Of a stretch of 64,000 bases of DNA, positions 51,829-60,240 are shown piece after piece (the first letter of the stretch is position 1; each line of letters begins with the position of its first letter). The position numbers and the translations under genes are program-made. Under the pieces are notes generated by a model. That model saw nothing but the letters and a program-made list of their open reading frames with translations. It was not told where the DNA came from and did not search any database. The stretch is from contig NZ_CP014691.1 in the NCBI RefSeq assembly GCF_002005465.1, positions 3,010,001-3,074,000 on the forward strand, in the 5' to 3' direction. This stretch comes from Neoasaia chiangmaiensis (GTDB lineage: Bacteria; Pseudomonadota; Alphaproteobacteria; Acetobacterales; Acetobacteraceae).

Positions 51829-51834
51829 CGTCAA
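51829..51834 (-). promoter_or_regulatory. Candidate -35 element of the mraZ (dcw) promoter
   Basis: Minus strand TTGACG matches the sigma-70 -35 consensus at five of six bases. A weak -10-like sequence (ATATCC or TATCCC) follows 17-18 bases on, overlapping the operator boxes. The start of transcription would lie roughly 110-120 bases before mraZ. Confidence 0.4.
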
Positions 51835-51947
51835 ACAATTCACGACGAATTCCGGGCGGAAAATCAATATCTTTCGATGCCTTAGAAAACCTTGTTCAAG
51901 GTTTGTGATAAATTAAGAACTTTTCCAAAGAGCTATGTCGGAAACGA

Positions 51948-51976
51948 TTTTTGTTTTTGTTTTTGTTTTTGTTTTG
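51948..51976. repeat. TTTTTG hexanucleotide tandem repeat
   Basis: Four perfect TTTTTG units followed by a five-base TTTTG unit. It lies upstream of mraZ, about 115 bases beyond the -35-like element. Such A/T-tract arrays with 6-base spacing can bend DNA or vary in copy number. Confidence 0.8.
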
Positions 51977-52030
51977 TTCCCATTCGCCGCCTTAATAACG
52001 ACAGATTTCTTTACTTCCGGAAAAAGATTG

Positions 52031-52441
52031 TCAGACGGTCTGTAAGCCGGGTTCTGTCCGCCGTTTCCGGCGAGGCGACCATTCCTCTGGGACTCGCCTT
52101 GCGGCGAGCCTCACGCGACCAACCCGAACGACAGGGCGGGAGAACCCCTGACCGCACGACAAGCGCCGGTCCGCCGTTCCTATTCGGTCTTGCTCCCGAT
52201 GGGGTTTACCATGCCCCCGCTGTTGCCAGCGGGGCGGTGCGCTCTTACCGCACCGTTTCACCCTTGCCTGCAATCCCGATGGGCCAAAGGCAACCGAGAC
52301 CGGGCAGGCGGTTTGTTTTCTGTGGCACTTTCCCTAGGGTCGCCCCCGCCGGCCGTTAGCCGGCATCGTCCTCCCGTGGAGCCCGGACTTTCCTCCACCT
52401 CCGGAATTCGCATTCCGTCGGCAGCGGTCGCCCGACCGTCT
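52031..52441 (-). ncRNA. rnpB: RNase P RNA, bacterial type A
   Basis: On the minus strand the P1 helix pairs 5' AGACGGTC (52441 side) with 3' GACCGTCT (52033-52040). Conserved elements follow in order: GAGGAAAGTCCGGGCTCC near the 5' end, GGGAAAGTGCCACAGAAAA, a GGTAAACCCC segment with GAGCAAGACCGAATAGG typical of alphaproteobacteria, and a 3' AACCCGGCTTACAG. Length about 411 bases fits. It is the catalytic RNA that trims tRNA 5' ends. It precedes mraZ on the same strand. Confidence 0.95.
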
Positions 52442-52543
52442 GACGCGCGGAAACTGGCCCATGCCGCAATTCCGGTCAAGCGCCTGGCTTGCGAAAAGAT
52501 AACCGGGTGGAACTTGCAATCCGACGATGTCACGTTCCAGATT

Positions 52544-53635
52544 ATGCCGATGTCAGTCGCCTCTCGCCCGACATGGGCCTATCGAGCCTTTCTCGCCTAT
52601 CTTCGCCATGCGGCGCGTCGGCGGCGTACAGCGCGCTCGGGCCACGAACCGGTCGATCAGCGGCATGCCTTGGACGCCCTGCGTCGCATCACGGGCAAGC
52701 CGAGTTTTCCGGAAGCGCTTTCGTCGAAGCAGATCCGGCAATGGATCGAGATCGTCGTGCCCGGTGGTGAAGCCGGGACAATGCGCCCTGCGCGGTTGTA
52801 CAGGCCCCGTGGGGAAGTGGCGGGGCTGGTATTGTTTCTGCACGGCGGGGGCTTCGTGCATTGCGATCTCGTATCTCATCATGGGATATGCTGCCGACTG
52901 GCGCGACAGTCGAAGGCCATGGTGCTTTCGCTGGACTACCGCCTTGCGCCGGAACATCCTTTCCCTGCGGCGGTGGACGACAGCTGGGCGGCATTGATAT
53001 GGCTGGCTGAGCGCGGGCGTGAAACCGGGCGGCCTTTGGCGGTCGCCGGAGATAGCGCCGGGGGTAATCTTGCGGCGGTACTGACGCAGCGATCCCGCGA
53101 TCGGGGCGGCCCTGAACTGGCTGGGCAGCTTTTGTTCTATCCCGCCCTGAGCGGTGCGCTCGTACCATCGACGCGGACCGAATATGGTGATGGCTACATG
53201 CTGACCACACGCGTGATGGAATGGTATGCGCGACAATACCTGACTGATCCCGCCCAACTTCACGACCCCCGCTTTGCGCCACTCGTCGCCGAGCGGTTCG
53301 AAAGCCTGGCGCCGGCGATGATCCAGACAGCCGAGTTCGATCCGATGCGTGGCGAAGGGGAGATGTATCGCGACCGCCTGCGTGCGGCAGGCGTTTCGAC
53401 CGTCTATCGCATGACGCACGGCGCCATCCACGGTTTCCTGAATGCCTATGCTTTCATGCGCGATGGGCGCCGCGCTATCCGCGAAGGCGGGGCGTTCCTA
53501 GGAATATGCTTTTCGAAGCAGCAGGTTGCCGACAAAGGTCGTACTGCCGGTATGGCCCAGGCGCAGCCCCCGGTGGAGCCAGGCTTGCCCGCCAATCCAG
53601 CGCCAACGCTGACAGAAGGCGAAGTCTTCGCTTAG
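52544..53635 (+). CDS. Alpha/beta hydrolase, HSL-type esterase/lipase
   Basis: 363 residues from ATG 52544 (ATG 52550 also possible); longer frames run into rnpB and are rejected. The oxyanion motif HGGGFVH, the nucleophile elbow GDSAGGN, the acid residue in TAEFDPMRGEG and the catalytic His in THGAIHGF form the hormone-sensitive-lipase-family triad. It hydrolyses short-chain or secondary-alcohol esters in the cytosol. The last ~45 codons (after FLGIC) extend beyond the normal fold and overlap the 3' end of the opposite-strand gene by 138 bases. Confidence 0.85.
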   Translation: MPMSVASRPTWAYRAFLAYLRHAARRRRTARSGHEPVDQRHALDALRRITGKPSFPEALSSKQIRQWIEIVVPGGEAGTMRPARLYRPRGEVAGLVLFLHGGGFVHCDLVSHHGICCRLARQSKAMVLSLDYRLAPEHPFPAAVDDSWAALIWLAERGRETGRPLAVAGDSAGGNLAAVLTQRSRDRGGPELAGQLLFYPALSGALVPSTRTEYGDGYMLTTRVMEWYARQYLTDPAQLHDPRFAPLVAERFESLAPAMIQTAEFDPMRGEGEMYRDRLRAAGVSTVYRMTHGAIHGFLNAYAFMRDGRRAIREGGAFLGICFSKQQVADKGRTAGMAQAQPPVEPGLPANPAPTLTEGEVFA

Positions 53636-54241
53636 GTAGGTCTTTGTTTCCAGGTCGATCAGGCAATCGAAAAGCGCGAACGCATCGTTGTGCTGCATGC
53701 TTTCGGCAACAGTATCGCTGTCCATGCGTCGATAGCGGGTTTCCGGATAGGCTTTCTGCAACGCCATGACCGTTTCGCGCCGGATGAGCAGGAAGCCCGT
53801 TCCGAGATAGGCGACAGGCGCGAGAACGTCGGTGTCGCCCTCGTAAAGGGCCGCACAGTCGCCAACATAGCGCAGACTGGCGGTCTGTGCCGTTTCACCG
53901 TGCATCTGAAAGCGCGCCGTCGTCTCGTCCCAGTAATGGGCCTTGACGGGATAGGCTGCGCCGACGATTGGCTTGTCGGCAAGGAGCAGCGCCTGAATAT
54001 CGTCGGCCGCGAAGCTGATGTCGCTATCCACGAACAGGATGTGCGAGGCATCGGTCTGCGAGACGAACTGATGCAGGAGCGTATTGCGCGCCCGGGTCAC
54101 GAGCGCATCGTTGCCGATCATGGACAGTGTCAGGCGCAGGTTGAGGTCCGAAGCCTGCGCCATGCAACCGATGACGGACTGCATGTAGTTCTGCGTTACG
54201 AGGCCGCCATAACAGGGCGTCGCAATGAAAATATGCTGCAT
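53498..54241 (-). CDS. GT-A-like glycosyltransferase of unknown specificity
   Basis: 247 residues. It starts with a beta-strand IFIATPCYGG and carries a DxD-like FVDSDI motif near residue 70, as in GT-A glycosyltransferases, followed by an AYPVK strand and a LSEDFAFCQRWRWIGGQAW segment resembling the acceptor-side ED motif. It is smaller than most family 2 enzymes and has no membrane segment. Similar short proteins occur in capsule or LPS loci and in phages. The donor and acceptor are unknown, and no polysaccharide genes lie next to it. Its 3' end overlaps the esterase gene on the plus strand. Confidence 0.7.
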   Translation of the reverse strand: MQHIFIATPCYGGLVTQNYMQSVIGCMAQASDLNLRLTLSMIGNDALVTRARNTLLHQFVSQTDASHILFVDSDISFAADDIQALLLADKPIVGAAYPVKAHYWDETTARFQMHGETAQTASLRYVGDCAALYEGDTDVLAPVAYLGTGFLLIRRETVMALQKAYPETRYRRMDSDTVAESMQHNDAFALFDCLIDLETKTYLSEDFAFCQRWRWIGGQAWLHRGLRLGHTGSTTFVGNLLLRKAYS

Positions 54242-54308
54242 GGTCTCCCGGCGCGCTGTGTGGAAGACCGTATTAATGGATAAAGATTGATGTCGCGTTA
54301 AAGGCGGC

Positions 54309-55664
54309 TCAACTCGCCCCGATGCCGATCCGGCTGACGAGCGTCAGATAGAAAAGAAAAATGATGTCGAGTCCCAGAAGCATTGGCGTCAGCTTGGTAA
54401 ACTGGCGCGTGGCGATGAGAAGCGCGGAGTAGAAAAGAAGGCCGATCGCCAGGCTATACATGAAATTTCCGGTCATGACCGCGATCAGCAGCATGACGAG
54501 CGGCGTTAAAACCCCCTCCTGGGAGCGATCCGTCATATGGGCCAGATGGGACAGCATGCTGAGGCCGACCAGAATGAGGATCGGCGCTGTCGCGACGGCC
54601 GGGATAATGATGATGATCGGCCACAGTACGGAAGCGGCCAGGAACAACAGCGCCACGACAAGGGCGGTCAGTCCCGTTTTGCCGCCAGCTTCGACACCGA
54701 CGAGGCTCTCCACATAGGCCGACACCGTGCAGGTGCCCAGTGCGCTGCCGAGGATGCTTGCCGCGCCGTCCGCCGCGAACGCGGAGCGGCCGAGCATTGT
54801 CTCGCCGTTCGGTTTCACCAGGCCGGCGCGATTGGCCACACTGAACATCGTGCCGGTCGCATCGAAGAAATCGCTGATGAGGAAATAAAGCGTGATCGGC
54901 ACGAGGAGGCCGATATGGGCGGCGAAATCATGAAAATCGAATGGCAGAAAAAGATGTGTCGGATAATGAGGCCAGTCGAAAATATGTTGCGGTGGCATGG
55001 TGATCGGATGGCCGCCGCTCCGGACGAAGAGCCCGGCGATGGTGACGGTGGCGATTGTAATCAGCAAGCCGCCGGAGACACGGGCGACATTCATGATGGC
55101 CGCCATGGTCAGCCCGCCCAGACAGAGCAGGACCGCCGGATCGCTGAGGGCGCCGAAGCGGAAGCCATCTGCGGACGGCACGGCCAGGCCGCCTGTGACC
55201 ATGCCGATCCTGGCGATGAAGATCCCGATGGCGACCTGGATGCCCATGACGATGGGTTCGGGAAAGCCGCGCACGATCTTCTCGCGAAGGCGGGATACGG
55301 ATAACAGCGTGAACGCAATGCCGCCGAGCAGGATGATGGTGAACGCGGTGCCGACGCGGACATGCATCTGCTGGACGACCACTTGAGCAAATATCGCATT
55401 GCTGCTCATGGCAGGCGCCAGGGCGATGGGCATATTGGCGAAGACTGCCATCATCAGCGTGCCGAAGAAGGCGCCAGCGATCGTCGTCATGATCATGTCG
55501 TGACGGGCGAGCCCGGCGGCGGCCATGATCGCCGGATTGACGGCCATGATGTAGGCCATCGCACTGAATGTCGTCAGGCCGGCCAGGATTTCACGACGGA
55601 TGTTCGAGCCACGCGCGGCAATGGCAAAGCGGCGTTCGAGCCAGGGCGCGTAAGATCTGGGCAA
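54309..55664 (-). CDS. NCS2-family purine permease (AzgA/PbuG-like)
   Basis: 451 residues, 12-14 membrane helices. The opening REILAGLTTFSAMAYIMAVNP, the FANMPIALAPAMSSNAIF helix, the LISDFFDATGTMFSVANRAGL segment and the SAYVESLVGVEAGGKTGL helix are the AzgA subgroup hallmarks. It imports hypoxanthine, adenine or guanine with protons. It is separated by 133 bases from the phosphodiesterase gene upstream. No purine riboswitch-like sequence was recognised in that gap. Confidence 0.9.
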   Translation of the reverse strand: MPRSYAPWLERRFAIAARGSNIRREILAGLTTFSAMAYIMAVNPAIMAAAGLARHDMIMTTIAGAFFGTLMMAVFANMPIALAPAMSSNAIFAQVVVQQMHVRVGTAFTIILLGGIAFTLLSVSRLREKIVRGFPEPIVMGIQVAIGIFIARIGMVTGGLAVPSADGFRFGALSDPAVLLCLGGLTMAAIMNVARVSGGLLITIATVTIAGLFVRSGGHPITMPPQHIFDWPHYPTHLFLPFDFHDFAAHIGLLVPITLYFLISDFFDATGTMFSVANRAGLVKPNGETMLGRSAFAADGAASILGSALGTCTVSAYVESLVGVEAGGKTGLTALVVALLFLAASVLWPIIIIIPAVATAPILILVGLSMLSHLAHMTDRSQEGVLTPLVMLLIAVMTGNFMYSLAIGLLFYSALLIATRQFTKLTPMLLGLDIIFLFYLTLVSRIGIGAS

Positions 55665-55797
55665 GGCAACGTCTTTCTATAGGACCGGGTGTGGCGCTGA
55701 TCGGCTATACGCAGGACGAACGTTATCGGTCGCGCACGGCGTTTGGCATGCGATCATGTTCGTTACGCGAGTGTACCGCAAGGGCGCCGGGAGATTC

Positions 55798-57042
55798 CTA
55801 CTGCAGATTGGCGTAGGGCCCGCGCAAAACGGGCGCGAAGGGCAGGATGCTACCGTCGGAGGGAAGCGGCATCAGACCCAGCAGATGCATCACAAGAGGA
55901 TATACGTCGACATTGTCGAACGTCGCCAGATGATGCCCCGACAGGAAGGCAGGCCCCTGGGCAATGAAAACTGCGGTCATGTCGGCGGCATTATTGTCGT
56001 AGCCGTGGGAGCCGCCGTTGATGTTATGCGGCACGTGATCGCTCACCAGCGTCCATCCGACATCTGCGACGCAAAGAAAGGCGGGAACGCGGGCATTGCG
56101 GCCATATGCGAAATGTGACGGTATCTGATCCTTCGGCCAGCATTGCACGTGCTGATGAGGTCGTGCCAGTGCGGCGCCGAGCGACCGTTCGCGTCCCGGT
56201 GCGGCGTCGATCCCGGCATAGGCGCCACTTGTGATGATGCGCATGTCTGCCGGCGGTGCGAGATCATGCAGCATGACGATTCTCTGGTCACTTGTCCTGG
56301 CCATACCATGATCGGACACGATCAGGATGTCCGCGCTGACGTTGCGGGCATGTAGGCCGGCAACCAGATGGCCAATTGCCGTATCCACTTCGCGGACGGC
56401 CTCATGCGTCAATGCCGCATCCGGACCGGCTTCGTGCCCGGCGTGATCGACTGCGCTGAAGTACAATGTCGTGAGAGCAGGGCGCTGGTCGGGCTTCCGA
56501 TCGAATAGGGCTAATACGTGGCTGGTTTCCTGTTCTGCCGTGACATGGGGGTCATAATGGACCCAGTCGGTCGGCCGGATGCCGTGTATGGGCACATCAG
56601 AACCGGGCCAGAACTGTGACGCGGTGTGGACACCATGTGTTTCCGCCGTGACCCAGGCCGGCTCGGCACCATCCCACCAGCGCGGATCATCGAGATTACT
56701 GTTGTGGCTTACGCTGAATCGTTCGGCGGGAATGGCGGGGTCGAGCATCGTATTGCTGACGATGCCATGATGATCCGGACGCAGGCCCGTCACCAGCGTG
56801 TAATGGTTGGGAAACGTCACCGAAGGGAAAGATGGGTGCATGCCGCTGGAGACGCCCGCCTCGGCGAGGCTGTCGAGAGTCGGCGTGTCTCCGTGATGCA
56901 GGTAATCGGGACGAAAGCCGTCGATGGAAATGAGGATGACCGGAGCCGGACCGGAAAAGCCGGTATTCTCCGTTACGTCGCTGGGCGTGGCACAGCCCGC
57001 AAACATTCCGCACAGGAGGAGAAGGGAAGCGAAGCGGCGCAT
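55798..57042 (-). CDS. Lipoprotein type I phosphodiesterase/nucleotide pyrophosphatase
   Basis: 414 residues from ATG 57042. A lipobox signal (LLLLCGMFAGC, Cys17) anchors it in the outer or inner membrane. The alkaline-phosphatase fold of the NPP family follows: metal Asp in ISIDGFRPD (Asp41), nucleophilic Thr in PSVTFPNHYT (Thr76), and metal ligands in VDHAGHEAGP, VSDHGMAR and GGSHGYDN. It probably hydrolyses nucleotide or lipid phosphodiesters in the periplasm. It sits two bases after the AsmA-family gene and before a purine permease, which would suit nucleotide scavenging. Confidence 0.85.
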   Translation of the reverse strand: MRRFASLLLLCGMFAGCATPSDVTENTGFSGPAPVILISIDGFRPDYLHHGDTPTLDSLAEAGVSSGMHPSFPSVTFPNHYTLVTGLRPDHHGIVSNTMLDPAIPAERFSVSHNSNLDDPRWWDGAEPAWVTAETHGVHTASQFWPGSDVPIHGIRPTDWVHYDPHVTAEQETSHVLALFDRKPDQRPALTTLYFSAVDHAGHEAGPDAALTHEAVREVDTAIGHLVAGLHARNVSADILIVSDHGMARTSDQRIVMLHDLAPPADMRIITSGAYAGIDAAPGRERSLGAALARPHQHVQCWPKDQIPSHFAYGRNARVPAFLCVADVGWTLVSDHVPHNINGGSHGYDNNAADMTAVFIAQGPAFLSGHHLATFDNVDVYPLVMHLLGLMPLPSDGSILPFAPVLRGPYANLQ

Positions 57043-57092
57043 CTGCCGAAACTGACAGGATGCGCCGTCAAGATCAATCGCCATTAACACGA

Positions 57093-59252
57093 TCAGTCAT
57101 GATGCATCTTTTTCAGCCATGCATCGTGGATCTGGGCCGCGCTCTTTGGTGGAGAGGTAACGGCCTTCCGCCGCTTGTGCTGCGATGCAACCGCCTTCGG
57201 CGCCGAGTGCGCGGGCTGCACGACCGCCTTGCCGGCACCCGTCGTCGAGCCCGGCGCGATTCCGGCAGCCGGCGCGGCATTGGCCTGCTGGATCGCGTCT
57301 TCGCAGACGCTGCCCTTGCCCACGCCGAACTGGATGGTCGGGAGAAGCGCTGCCGGTGGGAAAAGAACCCCAAGCCCGACGGCCGCGGCGGTCCGGCCGA
57401 TCAGCTCCGCGCCTGGAAGGACGGTTGGGCTCCTGATCGGTCCGGAGATGTTCACGGCGCCAGGCAGGGACAGGATATTGAAATGAAGCGAGCGCGTCGT
57501 GACGTGATAATCCAGCGTATCGTTCCGCATATCCACCGTGCCCGTGCCGATCGTGCGTGTATTGCTGGTCTGTAGCAGCAGCGAATGCGTCTGGAGGACA
57601 CCCCGGCGCAACGGCAGATCGGCGATGAAGCATTGCAGGTCCGAACGTGTCGGGATGCCGATCGCCGAGAGAACGGCGCTTCCGATCTTCAGGCCGAGCA
57701 GGTCCGGCAGGAGTGCGGAAACATCGCCGCCATGATCCACTACCAGTGTGACACCGCCATTACCCCTTGCGACAAGATTCGCAACCGAGTTGCCGGTCGA
57801 GTCGAGCGTGATATGTCCGCCGAGCGTGCCCTGGCCTTTGAACGTGCCTGTCGACTGCATGAGGCGTGCGATGTCGAGCCGGGCAACATCCACTTTCAGT
57901 TTTGTCGCGAAATCGCCGTCCTTGGCAGGATTGAGCGTTGCGACCATGCCGAGTGTGCCGCGACCGACGGCGAAGTTCAGATGGCGGACGTCGATCGCGC
58001 CATTCTGGACCTTGATGTCGGCATCGATATTATCCAGCGGCAGCTTTTTGTTCTCGATGTGATCGCCATGATAGGTCAGGGTTGCATTGACAGCATTGAG
58101 CTTCGGTACGTTGATTTTCTGATCGGGCAAAATCTGGTTGCTGGTCGCCGCCTCCTTGCTCGGTCCCGAGCCGGGTTTTGCGCCGATGAATCCACCGAGG
58201 TCCTGAAGGTCCACGCGATGCGAATGCAGGCGTGCATCGACATAGGGTGGTGCCGCATGCGGGTCGACAGCGATATCGCCGCCGATGTCCGAAGAACCCA
58301 TGCGGCCCATGAAGTTGTCGAAGCGAATGCGGGCGGCGGTATAATTCAGGTTGCCGGTCACATTATAGGCCGGCGTATGTGGAATCGGCACGCCGGTCAG
58401 CGCGTAAAGCAGCGCCATATCCGGACCCGCGAAGTGCAGAGCCAGTCTGGTGCCCTTGAAATGCAGCGGATCGTCGACGGTGCCACGCAGCGTGACGTAG
58501 GTCGGGCCGTTCGCCAGACGCGCATCAATCGGATAGGGATGCGTCTCGTTGGTCAGGGTCAGTAATGAACCCCCGACGATATGGCCGGTAATAGGCGCCT
58601 TGGCATACTGGCCCTTGAGGTCGATGACGACGCTGCCATCGTCGCCGTTCTGTGCCGGCGTCGTGTGAACCAGCGCATGCATATCCGTATGCATCCTGGC
58701 GATTGCCAGGCGTATGTCGCCGTTCGTGATCGTGAGATCGCCGATCCTGGGGATTGACGACGAACTGCTACTTCCCTTCGACGGGTTGCTGGTACTGCCG
58801 AAGGTATAATTGTTCTTCCCATCCAGAAGGGAAACGATATCGCCTTTTGGCGTGTCCACCAGAATATTCGGCAGGAAAAGACCCCCGCCCGTCAGATAAC
58901 GCCATACGTTTGCCGACACGGTAATGCGACGCGCCGATGCGAAATCGTCCTTTTCCTGCTCGAAGCCTGCCGGTTGCTTGATGTCGAGATCATCGACCGA
59001 GACGGTCGTCGTGAGGCCAAGCCGGACGTGCAGGTGCGCGATCGTAACGGGGCGATTCAACGCTGCCGATGCCTTTCGGTCGATGAGCGGAACGAACCAG
59101 TCCCAACGCCAGAAAATGATCAGGAGCGCGATCAGAACAACCAGAACGCCCAGTATGCCGCCGAAGATGCGAAGGGCGGGGCGTCGTTTTTTCGGTGTCG
59201 CAGGGGGGTGGGCCGTTGCCGAGTGGCCCTGCTCATCGTGTGTGGTGGACAC
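57093..59252 (-). CDS. AsmA-family envelope protein
   Basis: 719 residues from a GTG at 59252 with GGAGA 8 bases upstream, overlapping nothing but lying just after the glycine-rich gene. A cytosolic N-terminus, one membrane helix (IFGGILGVLVVLIALLIIFW), an AsmA N-terminal region (RPVTIAHLHVRLG) and a long repetitive beta-rich periplasmic part are typical, ending in an AsmA-C-like domain (LQTSNTRTIGTGTVDMRNDTL) and an Ala/Lys-rich tail. AsmA-like proteins form bridges that move lipids between membranes. Confidence 0.82.
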   Translation of the reverse strand: MSTTHDEQGHSATAHPPATPKKRRPALRIFGGILGVLVVLIALLIIFWRWDWFVPLIDRKASAALNRPVTIAHLHVRLGLTTTVSVDDLDIKQPAGFEQEKDDFASARRITVSANVWRYLTGGGLFLPNILVDTPKGDIVSLLDGKNNYTFGSTSNPSKGSSSSSSIPRIGDLTITNGDIRLAIARMHTDMHALVHTTPAQNGDDGSVVIDLKGQYAKAPITGHIVGGSLLTLTNETHPYPIDARLANGPTYVTLRGTVDDPLHFKGTRLALHFAGPDMALLYALTGVPIPHTPAYNVTGNLNYTAARIRFDNFMGRMGSSDIGGDIAVDPHAAPPYVDARLHSHRVDLQDLGGFIGAKPGSGPSKEAATSNQILPDQKINVPKLNAVNATLTYHGDHIENKKLPLDNIDADIKVQNGAIDVRHLNFAVGRGTLGMVATLNPAKDGDFATKLKVDVARLDIARLMQSTGTFKGQGTLGGHITLDSTGNSVANLVARGNGGVTLVVDHGGDVSALLPDLLGLKIGSAVLSAIGIPTRSDLQCFIADLPLRRGVLQTHSLLLQTSNTRTIGTGTVDMRNDTLDYHVTTRSLHFNILSLPGAVNISGPIRSPTVLPGAELIGRTAAAVGLGVLFPPAALLPTIQFGVGKGSVCEDAIQQANAAPAAGIAPGSTTGAGKAVVQPAHSAPKAVASQHKRRKAVTSPPKSAAQIHDAWLKKMHHD

Positions 59253-59277
59253 CAGCAGATTCTCCGGTCGGGACGTA

Positions 59278-59586
59278 TCAGTTTTGTGGCGACGCACTGC
59301 CCGGCGTCATGCTCTGTGTCGAATTCTGGGTGTTCTGTTCGTTCTGCTGGGCACCCTGCTGTTGCTTGGCGTCCTCACGCGCCTTCTTGCGGGCTTCGTG
59401 ACGCCGGGCCATGCCCGCCGCGCATCCGCCGGCAGCACCGGCCTTGGCATGTCCCTTGCCCACGAAATGACCCGCGATACCGCCCGCCGTCGCGCCCTTG
59501 ATGCAGCCGCCCGGCTCCGCCAGGGCGGGCGTCGCGAAAAGCGCTCCCGTCAGGAAAACGGAAGGAAGCAAACGGTTGAAGGGCAT
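59278..59586 (-). CDS. Small secreted glycine-zipper-like protein
   Basis: 102 residues. A signal peptide (LLPSVFLTGALFATPALA) is followed by a Gly/Ala-rich segment (KGATAGGIAGHFVGKGHAKAG) resembling the glycine zipper of 17-kDa surface antigens, a basic stretch and a Gln/Asn/Ser-rich tail. Function unknown; an envelope protein is likely. It lies 25 bases before the AsmA-family gene on the same strand and may be co-transcribed with it. Confidence 0.65.
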   Translation of the reverse strand: MPFNRLLPSVFLTGALFATPALAEPGGCIKGATAGGIAGHFVGKGHAKAGAAGGCAAGMARRHEARKKAREDAKQQQGAQQNEQNTQNSTQSMTPGSASPQN

Positions 59587-59694
59587 GGCTGTTTTCCTTG
59601 TCCTGAGGTGAAAGTCGGCATATTCGACTATTCCGGTCTAATACGATCCACAGGCCGGGCAGTTCCGCCAATAAGCGCAGACGAAAGAGCAACG

Positions 59695-60231
59695 GTGACA
59701 GCATCCATATCGCCAGGAGCCGAGCAACTCGCGATCCTGCGACGCGCCATGCGTGGCGTACATGAGCAGACCGACAGGAAATTTTCCGTTTTCGATTTGA
59801 GGAAAAGCGCCGATTACGCTGCTTTTCTACAGGCTCATAGTCGGGTGCTGACGTGGATCGAACCTGCATTGCTCGCCGCGCCGAATTTGCCCGAGTGGTT
59901 GCCTCGTCGTGATTTTATCGAAAGCGATCTGAACGAACTGGGCATCGCCCTGCCACAGAAGATCGATGCCGCCATGCCGCAGGAAGACGGGGCCTTGCTG
60001 GGGGCTGTTTATGTTCTGGAGGGCTCACGTCTCGGTGGGCGCTGGCTTGCGGAACAAGTGCCGGTAGATATGCCGCGCCGATATCTCGGCGCGGCGCACC
60101 CTCAGGGCAGTTGGGCCCGTTTTCTTCGCGCCCTAGAGGAGGCTTTCGAGAAACACCCTGAATATGGTCCCGGCGCACTGGCCGGGGCGCATGCGGTTTT
60201 TGCCGCGTTTGATCGGGCGGCGGGCGGATAA
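59695..60231 (+). CDS. Biliverdin-producing heme oxygenase (BphO-like)
   Basis: 178 residues from a GTG start with AAAGAG upstream; longer frames overlap the glycine-rich gene antisense and are rejected. The proximal haem His lies in RRAMRGVHEQTD (His23) and the distal helix reads GAVYVLEGSRLGGR, the pattern of heme oxygenases that serve bacteriophytochromes. It opens haem to biliverdin, CO and iron. No phytochrome gene is nearby, so iron recovery from haem is the alternative role. It converges with lepA (9-base gap). Confidence 0.8.
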   Translation: MTASISPGAEQLAILRRAMRGVHEQTDRKFSVFDLRKSADYAAFLQAHSRVLTWIEPALLAAPNLPEWLPRRDFIESDLNELGIALPQKIDAAMPQEDGALLGAVYVLEGSRLGGRWLAEQVPVDMPRRYLGAAHPQGSWARFLRALEEAFEKHPEYGPGALAGAHAVFAAFDRAAGG

Positions 60232-60240
60232 CCGTTCCGG

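Larger units (their letters stand above)
51678..52030. other. 353-base leader/intergenic region between mraZ and rnpB
   Basis: It contains no gene. From right to left it holds a short T-run after rnpB (52022-52029 read on the minus strand as CTTTTT), the TTTTTG tandem repeat (51948-51976), an AT-rich stretch, a -35-like TTGACG (51829-51834, minus strand), the three TGGGA boxes, and about 125 bases of leader up to the mraZ start. Short open frames here have no coding character. Confidence 0.6.

Noticed and set aside
52190-52543. N-terminal 118-codon extension of the esterase frame
   Set aside because: It reads across rnpB on the opposite strand and has no similarity to the HSL fold; the ATG at 52544 lies just before the esterase helices.
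55665-55797. Purine riboswitch upstream of the NCS2 permease
   Set aside because: The gap lies upstream of the permease on the minus strand but shows no conserved purine riboswitch core or three-way junction pattern.
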